A DNA stretch of 64,000 nt from Bryoerythrophyllum caledonicum. Its lineage: Eukaryota; Streptophyta; Bryopsida; Pottiales; Pottiaceae. Below are positions 36,289-46,937 of the stretch, piece by piece. The stretch lies in the NCBI GenBank assembly GCA_963971425.1, contig OZ020520.1, forward strand, positions 7,172,553 to 7,236,552, given 5' to 3'. Made by a program: the position numbers and the translations under genes. The notes below the pieces were generated by a model that searched no databases, was not told the origin of the DNA, and saw nothing but the letters and a program-made list of their open reading frames with translations. How positions within the stretch are numbered: the stretch's first letter is position 1; each line of letters starts with the position of its first letter.

Positions 36289-36412
36289 GCTCCAACCGGC
36301 GAGGAGTAGTCTTCAGCCGGCCACGAACACTCTTCAGCCGGCCAGGAATAGCCTTCAACCGGCCATGTGCAACCTTCAGCCAGCCAGGAGCAGTCTTCAG
36401 CCAGCCCCACCA
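36289..36412 (+). repeat. 21-bp minisatellite, nearly 6 copies
   Basis: The unit CTTCAGCCGGCCAGGAGTAGT is repeated with 1-5 changes each and encodes LQPARSS-like heptads in one frame. It lies in the 5' region of the LINE. Confidence 0.85.
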
Positions 36413-36839
36413 AACAAACAAGGAGTGCCCCAGACGAGAGCTGCGACCTGCAGCACCAAACAAAAAAGGAATCAGCAAAAGGAGCAACAAAAACACGATG
36501 AGGGACAACAACGAACCATCACACAAGACCAGCAAGACGTCCCTGCCTTGATAAAACAGGTTGGAGCTCACGCAACAACAGGTGCAAGGGAGCTCAACCC
36601 CCACACACGCCACATCTATGACACTGAAGGCCCACCAAGAGCAGCCAAAACAAACAGGCTACATCTTACCTCAACTCTTCATTTACTACAATATCACCAC
36701 ACTCCTTGTTCTTGCATTTTTTACTTTTGCTTCGTAACTGTATGTCATTGCCTAATACTAGACCCTAAACAAAAGAAAAATCTAAAAACCCTGGCCTATA
36801 GCTGCAGGTACACACACTGCACAAGAATAGAAGCAACAC

Positions 36840-38040
36840 TGCTAAATGATAACCATCTCCCCAAGCGTACCACCTCGAACAAGACTCAGAGACAAGATAC
36901 TGCATCGCACAAAACCTCAAGAAAGAACAAGCAGCGCAGCGGACAAACCTCAAGCAAGAGAAGACACACCTCAAACAAATCGACGCACCCCGTCCAACCC
37001 GACCGTCTATTGCAATAGTGAGCGTCCACTGGAGGCGCAGGAACGGAGAACCAAGCTGGCAGCCCATCGCAGCACCCAGCGATCACCAACAACGTGAAGA
37101 CAAACAGTCTCCCCACCCGAGCACTACAAGAAACAACAACAAGAAACGACGTAAGAAAAAAAGGAGACCTCTCCACCCGGAGCCCCTGCCCAAGCCGCTG
37201 CTCGACGGCACGCAGCGCCGTAGCCCTAACTCCAGAACCAAGAAGTTACCAACCCTCAACCTCCTCCCCGACAACATTGCCAAGAAAGCCCGCACCCATT
37301 CACAAAACAACAATCTCGTCCCCAACTCCAGAGGCAAAGATAAGTTCTCCTACACACTTTAACACCATATTCATTATATTGGGAGATTTCCATGATTTTG
37401 ATCTAGTGCACATTCAGCTCGACTCGAGCTGAATGTGCATAGTGGGTACATTTTAGAGCTCAAGAGCAACATACGTATTAAATTGGGAGGCTCACAATCT
37501 CCCAATATAATGAATATGGTGTTCTTTATACTTCGAAGTTCTTTCTAACAAGATACAATTGGCATGTAAAGTACAGGACTTTGTGGAGGAAGCAGATCAA
37601 ACAGCACCAACATCAGGTCCCCCAACAACAAAATCTACAGTGCAAGAAGGAGACGCATCTCAAGTCGACTCACCTCGCCCAACCCGACCGCCCACTACCA
37701 CAACGAACGCCCACAAGACACGAAGGAACATAGAAGCAAGTTGGCCACCCATCGTAGAAGCCAACGATCACAAACAAGGTAAGTGCAGACAAACTCCCCA
37801 CCCGTTCACTGCAGGAAACAACAACAAGAAATGACGTGAGCGCAGAAGAAGACGTCTCCACCCGGAGCCCCTGCCCAAGCCGCTGCATGACGTCACCCAA
37901 CGTCGTAGTCCTAATCTCAGAATCAAGAAGACACATGCTCTCAACCTCCTCTCCGAAAAGAGTAACCGCACCCACACACAAAGCAGCAGTCCCGTCACCA
38001 ACACCAAAGGCAAAGGTAAGTTCTCCTACGCACACCATAC
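36840..38040 (+). repeat. Tandem duplication of a roughly 690-bp segment
   Basis: 37100-37355 and 37790-38030 are diverged copies sharing CCACCCGGAGCCCCTGCCCA, AACAACAACAAGAAA and GGTAAGTTCTCCTAC-type sequence in the same order. Preceding parts (about 36900-37090 and 37590-37780) also correspond. Such tandem monomers resemble the 5' UTR promoter repeats of some LINEs. Confidence 0.65.
37361..37523. mobile_element. 163-bp MITE between the duplicated segments
   Basis: Inverted ends ACACCATATTCATTATATTG and its complement are perfect for at least 25 bp. A 33-bp perfect palindrome (37407-37439, arm TGCACATTCAGCTCGA) lies inside. The flanks share CTTTA within one base of the ends, a possible target duplication. 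Confidence 0.75.
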
Positions 38041-38400
38041 CTCAAAGACCTCTCTATCAAGAAACAAGCGGCAAGAACAGTCCTGGACGTTGTGCAGGAC
38101 GCACTGGAACCGGACATCAAGGCTGAATACAAGCACGACAACCCTGCCTACTCCAAAAACAAGTAGCCAAAAGTCGAATAAGCACGAAGAACTTGGAGGA
38201 GAAATGCTGGACGTTGGCGACAAGGCCGAGTACAGGAAAGGCGCCATTCAAGAAGAGAGAGTCGTTACGAACACGAGTAGCAGCCACCACACCCACCAGG
38301 CAACTTTCTCAAAGAAATCCAAGCAACTAACAGAACAAGGACAACCCAATAAGAAATCCTATCAGATAAACTCCCTAACCCAATCCCGTTATATCTTACC

Positions 38401-40034
38401 TAACATGACGGGTAACACCAAGAAAAGCTTTAGCGCCCACATGGAGATAAAGGCCATGGACGACAACTCCACAACGACCCCAACCGCGAAAACACCAAGA
38501 AGGATGGACAAGGAAGGTGGGAGCAGCAAGAAAAGCAAGGTATCCCCGAGACAAGAAGGTAAGATAATCTCCACACCAGAACTATGCTCCTTCGAATTTT
38601 GGATGGGCTTCCAAGCTATGGAAGAAATTGCAATTGAAGAGGGCGTTGAACCTCTATTAAGCGGTAAAACGGTGGAAGACATGGTCACTAGAGGGCTAAA
38701 ACCGGAGGAGGCCAAGGAGGTAAGCGTTGCAAGGGTAGCATTTCCCCGAATCCCACAAGTGCTATACCCAATGTCAAGGAAAGGGGTGGTTGGACAACAC
38801 TACAACATTATCCAAATTCCTTTCGACATTCTCACAAACGTGAACTCTAGTATGTCACTAGACTTTCATGTTGGAATTCACTTCTAAATTCCACAAACCA
38901 CTATTATGCATGATGAGGTAAAGGAGATGGTCATTGCAAGGTTAAAAATGATGAACATTTCTCTTGGCAAACAATTAATTGACCCTATAGCTATTCAATG
39001 TCTAAGCATCAAACAAGGGAAGATTAAGGGGGTGTGGGCGGGAAGCATTAAGTTACATTTGCTCAAACCCGAAGTAGATGGATTGATGTTACTAAAAGGC
39101 ATTAGACCCTTCATTTTTAAAATTGAAGGAGAACTAGTTGTTGGCAAAGTTTGCAAAGCCTACCAAAATATTTCTAAGGGTACTAACCTCTCCATGAAGG
39201 TCAAAAGTATTGCATTGAAGGATATCAGAGCTCAAGCACTCTTCAAGAAGTGCTCAAAGATAGCTTCCGCCGAGGCTTCGAATTCAAGCTAACGGGAGTA
39301 CAAAAGAAATATGAAGATTCCCACGCCTTTCTTATTACTACTACTTCCAAGCAAGTGAAGAAAATCCTCCTCCACCAAGCGACCGCCCAACATGAAGTAT
39401 TGGAAACAAGACAAGTGCTTGAAGTCAATGGGCCAAAAGGTAAACTTGAAACTAAAGCTAAAAAGATGCACTAACCTTAATTTTATCTCCCCTCCCCATT
39501 CATTTGGATGTAGTGCACACCACCCAAGAAATTTACAAAGTCATGGGTGGAGCAAATGTCCGCTCCGTATAGTTCTACAAGGATAACGGCACTAGCCATA
39601 ATGACAATGCCAATATTCTATGTGCTAACCCTATTGTGTATAGGACCTTTGTGGGGAAAACTCATATCATTGGAGGTAACTATGTGGATTTTGCACCTCA
39701 CTGACGTAGCTTGGAAGGAGACACCCCTTCCTCCATGGAAGAAATCAAATCCTTTGGATTTGATGACATCAACACGGCCATTGTCAACACCATGTCCACC
39801 TTCCAAACACAAGGAAAGACCAACAATGTGACCAAGGAAGAACTAGTGGTACTATTGGAAGAAAACAACAAGAAAATCCGGGAGGAGAATAAAGAATACG
39901 CCGATATGAAGAGCGAGGAGTTGAAGAAACAAATGGCAAGTGTGCAAGATTCTATGAAGGCCGCCCTAGCCACACTACAAGTCATGGCAAGCACTATGTC
40001 CACCCCAATGCTTGAAGATGGAAGGCCAAACTAG
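38401..40034 (+). pseudogene. LINE ORF1 remnant with C-terminal coiled coil
   Basis: Coding sequence can be followed from about 38401 to the stop at 40034. A TAA at 38885-38887 interrupts it in frame. The frame changes near 39250-39290 and again between 39480 and 39700. Visible segments include 'MEEIAIEEGVEPLLSG', 'GKIKGVWAGSIKLHLLKPE', 'SIALKDIRAQALF' and, at 39711-40034, a Lys/Glu-rich stretch 'ELVVLLEENNKKIREENKEY' with coiled-coil spacing. Position upstream of an APE-containing ORF2 suggests an RNA-binding ORF1 protein, but I see no zinc knuckle and cannot name a domain. Confidence 0.5.
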
Positions 40035-41241
40035 ATAGGTACAAAGACTACAAACTACTACATAGAAATCGAATAGTAAGCCATATCCATAGTATACTAC
40101 ATATAGTATTTAAACAATACTCCAAATACACAGTAGAACACAAGTATGCCAATACCAATACAATATCCGAATACTGTATTAGACATTGTACTCAATACAA
40201 AAACTACATACAAAAACCGAGATAAAAAAACATACTTGTATAATATTCAAATACTATACTCAATACTATACACCAAACACAAGGTTTAGCAAAAAAATAC
40301 ATATGAACGTAAATACAAACGTAAGACCAAATACAAACCAAAAAAACACATACCTCCACATACACACCACCACTATACATACAACCATAGCCACAAACCC
40401 AACTAAACACACAACCATGGATATACACAAACACACAACTACCATACTCTCAAGGAATCATACCTCTTATTGCACAACCTCCCTCATGACCCCCTATAAA
40501 AAAATACACACAATTAACAATACACAAACACATACACCCCCCAAAAAATAGCATCTACTTAAAACTATACAAATACAAAAATACACCCACCCTCGCATAC
40601 ACACCAAAAACTAGTCTCACACCCACAAACACAAATCCAATCAACTATACTATCACACACGCAACACAAAATATTTCACACACAAAAAACTACTTCACTG
40701 ACAAAAAAATAACTACTCTCCACACAATGAGTCACCCCCTACACAAACTCACATAAAAGTACTACAAACACAAGCACTTTCCAAACCACACCCAAACCCA
40801 CATATACAATCATCCATACTAAAACAAGTAATTATAGACATAATAACACACACTTATACACAAGCATAAAAACATACACAAAAAATGTACACACAAACAC
40901 ATATATAATAACACTCACACACAAAGATATAAACAAAACCATAACTACCTCTTTTTTACTAAAATACAAAATAGAAACCCTACTTGCCATTACAAACAAA
41001 AAAAATCTCATATACCTTACAAAACCAAATACATTTAATAAAGAACAAATACTATTCAACACAAATATCTATTCCCATACAAATAAAAACACATACACAT
41101 ATATCAATACAAAAAAACCTACAAACACATACACACACAAGAGTACGTACATGAACACAAATACAAAACTAAGAAACAAACAACAACAATGCATCAATAT
41201 AAACACAATAAAAATTATAAATAATAAATACAAAAATATAA
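40035..41241 (+). other. A/C-rich spacer between LINE ORF1 and ORF2
   Basis: The + strand is dominated by A and C (ACACAAAC, AAATACAAA, CACATACAC), with G nearly absent. Random ORFs of low complexity occur but none is convincing. It may be untranslated LINE RNA or a second target-like repeat. Confidence 0.5.
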
Positions 41242-42743
41242 TACATACATAAAACACACCACTATTCAAAAAATACTCATAAAATAAAAAAAGAAATCAA
41301 TTTTCGAATCTCAACACACCAACACACAAAAAACATAAAAACAAAAAAACACCTAAAATATAAACATAAACAACAAACACCAAACTATCACACTAAACCC
41401 AAACACTATAAACTCCTAATACTACTAAGTGGAGACATAGAAACCAACCCCGGACCCATGCCAAATATACTAAAAAGACACCTTATAACACATAAGAAAA
41501 ATGCCAGAATATACTTCATACCTAATACCATAAAACTCCAACCAGGATATGAACACATTGCAAAATCTTTTGCACCTTTCTTAAAAAACACACATACACT
41601 ACACCATATATACAACACTATCCACCCAAACATTTCCCAATATATACAACAAAAAAACACGCATCCACCACCCCAATTTCTATATGCCCTAGCAGTCACT
41701 GCTCATCCACACATAGATGAATGTAATCATCTCATGAATCTAAGAAATTTGAACACAATTACATGGACCGATACACTTCTACAAACTCTACTAAACTTAC
41801 AAAATCCACCAGAACGACACATCCACACTCCACACCCCTATGTAAAGTTTCTTGAAGACAACCAAAATATTATAAACCATGAGAACTCAATACATAAGGA
41901 ATTATATGATTTGCTACATAGGCAAACCATACCTCCCTCAAATGAAACAATCAAACTAAAATTCCCATACCTCCCTAACAAACTCATCAATGAATCACTA
42001 AAATGTTTAGACCCTATACCAGAGTACATCCATCCACTTCCTCCACTTCCCCACATCCCCCCACAAAATCAAAACATTAGATCAAATCAAGAAAATACAT
42101 ACATAACCACATGGAACGCCTCCTCTCTAAACACTGCCCTTCCTAGCCTACAAACTTTGGTCACGCATACAGACATACCACCAGCCCTCACAGTTTTACA
42201 AGAAACAAAATTATCCGCCTCAAAATCTACAAAATATATACAAAATATATTTCAAGACTATAAACTCATCTTTAACAATACACATGCGCTTACAAGATGC
42301 ATCCAACAGCGAAGACCATACACACCGGGCCGCGGTGGCCTTCTTACACTAATACATAAAAAATATGCTTTCCCGGGCAACATCAAAAAAATTCCTACCC
42401 CAATGTACATATCACCTTACATTCAAATAATCAAAATTACTAATCACCCACTACAACCATGGTTAATCTTCCACTTGTATATGCCATCTCATCCCGAAGA
42501 TACTAGATTCGTCATAGACATACAAAACGCTATTATATCTCAAATTAACAAAAACCCCAACTACACATACCTACTATGTGGAGACTTCAATAGAGACATA
42601 ACATTAATCGGTCGTCAAAATGGAAGTCAGAACACTCCCCTGCAAAACATTGATTACCAATGGCGCCGCTTCACAGAAAACCTAAACTTTGCCTACATCA
42701 ATACCGATACACATTTTTCTAGACAAGGTGGCTATAATTATAG
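41242..42743 (+). CDS. LINE ORF2 N-terminal part: 2A-like motif and APE
   Basis: The frame is open from 41242, with no ATG until 41458. Just before that ATG the frame encodes 'LLILLLSGDIETNPGP' (41410-41457), a complete match to the 2A ribosome-skipping consensus D-[VI]-E-x-N-P-G-P with the usual hydrophobic and Ser-Gly lead. About 215 residues later an APE-type endonuclease begins: 'ITTWNASSLNT', 'LTVLQETKLS', 'GRGGLLTLIH', 'YLLCGDFNRD'. APE nicks target DNA to prime reverse transcription. The domain is cut off at 42743 by the gypsy LTR, so RT and RNase H of this copy are missing here. The Met-Pro after the motif would be the new N terminus after skipping. The upstream partner is unclear because the frame opens only about 190 nt before the motif. 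Confidence 0.8.
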
Positions 42744-43346
42744 TGTCGTGCACAACCGCATCGTGCCAAGATAACATCGTGCTAATCAGGTGAGAACGCA
42801 CAGTCAAAGACAACTCGAGAGTAACGGTGACATAACCACCACCGTTACCTCTATAAAATAATAATACAATGCACACTTACACACTTTCAGCAATCCAGAC
42901 TTGGGGAAAAAGAAATAAATGACCCATGACCTCGTACACCAAGAAGTAGTAAGCGGTCTCCAAGTACCCCTTTACTAATAAACAAGTAGAAAATACTCAT
43001 AAACTACACATAGTCAAGCCAATGCCATTCTTAAAGAATAGTCGCATAATAACAATGAAGTTCAAGAAGTGCACGCACGCACGCACTCTCTCACTCCATC
43101 ACGTGGGAGACTCAACTTGAGAAAGATGAGTCTCCCCACACTACACGTGGAGGTCATTTGGACTCCAAGTCCCAAATGAGGTGTCAAAAGACACCACCAA
43201 GGCCCTAAAAGTCAAATAACACTAATACTAACTCTAATTAACAACTAAAGCTAGCATCTAGGGTTTCCTTGGGCCATTTAACCTCCTAGTTGGTTTACAA
43301 CGCGTAAACCAACCTCCACAAACCCTCCAACGCGTCGAACCTGACA
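42744..43346 (-). mobile_element. Gypsy 3' LTR (candidate)
   Basis: In the + direction it reads TGTCGTGCAC ... GAACCTGACA, giving 5'-TG...CA-3' ends and a length of 603 bp. LINE coding sequence stops exactly at its outer edge. Its terminal 235 bp (42744-42978) are repeated at 43349-43580. The matching 5' LTR lies outside the window, so the boundary is not verified. Confidence 0.6.
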
Positions 43347-43348
43347 GC

Positions 43349-43580
43349 TGTCGTGCACAACCGCATCGTGCCAAGATAACATCGTGCTAATCAGGTGAGA
43401 ACGCACAGTCAAAGACAACTCGAGAGTAACGGTGACATAACCACCACCGTTACCTCTATAAAACAATAATACAATGCACACTTACACACTTTCAGCAATC
43501 CAGACTTGGGGAAAAAGAAATAAATGACCCCTGACCTCGTACACCAAGAAGTAGTAAGCGGTCTCCAAGTACCTCTTTAC
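43349..43580 (-). repeat. Direct copy of the LTR end
   Basis: Nearly identical to 42744-42978 (differences include CCCATGACC versus CCCCTGACC). It sits two bases inside the candidate LTR. It could mean that the LTR is longer with an internal duplication, or that a partial LTR was duplicated by template switching. Confidence 0.75.
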
Positions 43581-43812
43581 TCGCCCCCTTCGCCCGTGCT
43601 GAAGCCCCTTTCACACCGGCGAACCACACAGTTTACATGTAAACTGAATGATGACCGCGAATGAAAACCTCTCAAAACCATAGAATCACTGTAATCCATA
43701 TGAAAAGGCGCTAAAAGACTTAACAAACAAAGGGTAGGCCGGGTGCAAGTAGAGCCCCATCGTTAATCGCCTCTAACATATTTTTAATGCTAGACTTTGT
43801 CCACTCAGACCC
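43581..43812 (-). other. Gypsy 3' untranslated region
   Basis: Non-coding sequence between the polyprotein stop and the LTR. On the element strand it includes purine runs (GAAAGGGG, GCGAAGGGGGCGAG), candidates for the polypurine tract. Confidence 0.5.
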
Positions 43813-46800
43813 TCAACGTGCTAAACACTCAGGACAAGACCATTGATCCACTGGTACTTCCAACAGAGGTGGAGTTAAGCATTCTAAATGCCACCCCGTA
43901 GAACATAAGTCACAAATAACCATAGTGGCTGCCCTTTTGGCACTACCACACAACCGACAACGTAATCCAGCAGAGATGTGAGAGAGACCAGGGTGTATTC
44001 TCCCATCAATGTGTGGCAAGTGACAAGGTGCACAATTACGTGTGTGATCCTTCCACTTCTTGCCATCACGATCCTCGAACACTAACACTCCTGAGTCCTT
44101 CACCTCACGAACTCTCAAGATTACCCTTCTTGCTGTCACATCCAAGGTGGTGGACGCTGTTTGCTGCAAATACACATAGTCTCCAGGTGTGAAACGCTGC
44201 ACCTGCAGTCGATAACCACCTCCTCGTATTGTAGCATAGCGCAACGTATCCCGATGTTGAGCAATGGAGAGGTTCTCCAATGCCATAGGCATCACCCTTT
44301 TGAACAACTCTGCACGTTGCTCACACACTTGAGCCCACGTGTCTGGATCGTCCATGTTAGCCAACACGATGTCAGCATCTGCTTGAATGGCCTTCGGTAA
44401 AACCGGGTGCCTTCCAAACAATAGATAGTAAGGTGAAAAAGACGCCAAGGATGCTTGTTTGCTGAACCGATAACCCATTGCTATCCATGGTAGTTGTAAA
44501 TCCCAATCCTGGTGATGTCCTTTCTTCAAGCTGTACTTCCGGAGCCCCCTCTTGACGGTTTGCACCATGCGCTCCGCCAATCCATCTGCTTCGGGGTGAT
44601 CCCTCGAAGTAGTGCGATGATCAATCATCGCTTGCTCACACAACGTCTGAAACTCACCCAAGAATTCTCTGCCTTGGTCTGTAAGTACCTCTGCTGGAGC
44701 TCCAAAGCGACTCAGAACACGGTCAAGAAACGAATAAGCAGCTCCCTCACTGAACTTATCAGGCAATGCCACTAACTCTATCCATTTCGAAAAATGCTCG
44801 ATGATTACCAACACATACTTGTTGTGTCGAGGTGTCACTGGCAATGGACCTGCAAAATCCAAGCTCCATCTATATCCTAAGCCCATAATTGGCAAAGGTT
44901 GTAACTGAGGCATTGGAGCGTTGAAAGACGCTTGTACCCTGTCACACACCATACACCGAGCCACTGAAGCTTGCACTTGGGATTGCATTCCACGCCACCA
45001 GTAGTGAATCTGAAGTAGACTATAAGTCCTCCGCACTCCAAAGTGTCCAAGGTCCTCATGTGTGTCTTTAATCAGTTTCACTCTTTCTATTGGAGTTGGT
45101 ACTACCTTCTTAGTACCATCTGGCCACACTCTCACAAGGTGAGTCCTCTCCCACACAAACCTCTTAGCTCGTTGTAGAACCCTATCTCTCTCCTTATGAG
45201 ACCATGAAGCCACCGTTTCTCTATCTTGCAAAAACTGCATCACATTCATGACTTCGTGAATATCTCTGGCGCCCCGAGACTCCTCACCTCCATCCTCATC
45301 TACTGTGGCCACAGTAGCTTCCCCGGTGATATCTCCCTTCATTGCCAATATCCCCAGAAAACCCGAACAATGCCACCTTGGCAACGGGTCGGTTTCACCC
45401 TCAGTATGCCACCTAGCACCTGTATCATCCTCTTGGTTTGGAATTGGATTGCGGCTAAGGCCATCTGCATCCATATTAACCAAACCTGCCCTATGAACCA
45501 CCTTGAAGTCATACTCCATCAACATCAAGGCCCACCGTGCCAATTTTTCTGTCAATTTATCAGACTCCATCAATCATTTCAACGATTGATGATCTGTAAC
45601 TAACAGAAATTCGTTACCGTAAAGATAACACCGAAAATGAGCAATTGCCCATATTGCAGCCAAACATTCCCCCTCATACGAGCTATACTGAGCTTCAGCA
45701 TTGTTGTTGGACCGGTTGGCATACGCAATCACAAATTCCTTGCCATCATCATCCATTTGCGTCAATACTGCACCAATCCCCAACGAGCTCCAATCTGTGT
45801 GTAGCTGGTATGTCCTACGTACTATAGGCCTCCGAAGTATTGGTGCTGATGCCAAACGGTCTTTCAATTGTCGAAAGGCCGCCTCTTGCTCATCTCCCCA
45901 GATCCAAGGTTGATCATTCCTTGTCAACATGGTTAATGGCATGGCAATAGCACTGAAAGTTTTGACAAACTTTCTATAATAGTTACACAACCCCAGAAAT
46001 GCTCTCAACCTACTAACATCTCGTGGTCTAGGAATAGACATCACTACTTCCACTTTGCTAGCTACCACACCTAATCCACTTGGATAAATCATGTGGCCTA
46101 AATACTCAATGCGATCAAGGTAGAATTTGCACTTACCAGGGTGCAACTTTAATCCATGAAGCCTCAATCTAGCAAAAACCTCCATCAAGTGTAGTCTATG
46201 TTGATTTCGATTCCTGCTAAAGACAATGATGTCATCAATATAGCATCTCACGAAATCCAACCCCGAGAATACTCTGTCCATGACTCTTTGAAATTCTGCT
46301 GGAGCATTCTTCAATCCAAACGGTAGAAACTTCGATTGAAACAACCGGTCCTTCCCATTTCTGTCAATGCTAAGAACGCGGTTTTCTCCTTGTCTTCCTG
46401 TCTCAATCCAATCTGGTGGTATCCAGAGCGTAAATCCAACGTACTAAATACCTTGGCATAGCCAATGGCCTCAAAATTCTCCTCAGGAGTTGGCATTGCA
46501 TAACGGTCTGACTTAGTGAATTTATTAATTCTCCTATAGTCACCACACATCCTTTTCTCAGTCCAATTACCATAAATGTCCTTCTTCGATGGCATAACCG
46601 TTGCTGATGCATACTTACAATCTGGAGGAGCCAACCCCACCAATCCTGCAGCCATCAATTCTTCTGTGCGAACACGAATCATCTTCCGCTCCATGTCGCT
46701 GTACTTGTATGGCTTTCGATAAATTGGTGCTTCGTCGGTTAAGTTAATACATACTTCTTGCCCCTTCAACACTCCTAAATCATGTAAACTAAAAGCAAAA

Positions 46801-46928
46801 CAATCTAAATACTCCTTCAGGAACTCATGTTCCTCCACCTCCACTGCTCCATCCGCCAGGTCTACTCTTGGTTTCCAAGTGTCCTTAGTCACCACCTCCT
46901 TCGGTTCCTTTGGAGCAGGGTTTTCCAC
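43813..46928 (-). pseudogene. Gypsy pol: RT, RNase H, integrase, PHD finger
   Basis: In element order, RT runs from about 46860 ('EKRMCGDYRRINKFT', 'YAMPTPEENFEAI', 'LDLRSGYHQI', 'LPFGLKNAPAEFQRVM', catalytic 'CYIDDIIVFS'). RNase H follows ('QLHTDWSSLGIGAVL', 'YEGECLAAIWAIAHF', 'LLVTDHQSL'). Integrase has an HHCC zinc finger ('HEDLGHFGVRRT...CMVCDR') and a DDE core (Asp in 'WSLDFAGPLP', Asp in 'VLTDQGREF', Glu in 'HPEADGLAERM'). The C terminus is a PHD finger with all eight ligands ('CRLC', 'CDLC', 'H..C', 'CPEC') ending at 43813, where chromoviruses would have a chromodomain. Defects are a frameshift near 46335 and a TGA at 45574-45576 in place of a conserved Trp. Confidence 0.93.
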
Positions 46929-46937
46929 CCTTGGTTG

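Larger units (their letters stand above)
35969..42743 (+). mobile_element. Second LINE, 5' part, cut by the gypsy LTR
   Basis: This stretch contains in order a proline/glutamine-rich region with tandem repeats, a broken ORF1, an A/C-rich spacer and the N-terminal third of ORF2 with an APE endonuclease. It stops abruptly at 42743 where LTR sequence begins. Like the LINE at 4115-9978 its sense strand is G-poor and A/C-rich, and it supplies exactly the domain that copy lacks, so both may belong to one clade; no overlap exists to prove it. The 5' boundary is uncertain. Confidence 0.65.

Noticed and set aside
36846..37432. Overlapping ORFs on both strands between 36.8 and 37.4 kb
   Set aside because: The two tandem copies give different broken frames and no conserved peptide, so they look like LINE 5' untranslated repeats and not genes.
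40186..40551. 121-residue Thr/His/Lys-rich ORF
   Set aside because: Composition follows from the A/C-rich strand; no stop codon is expected often in such sequence, and no motif is present.
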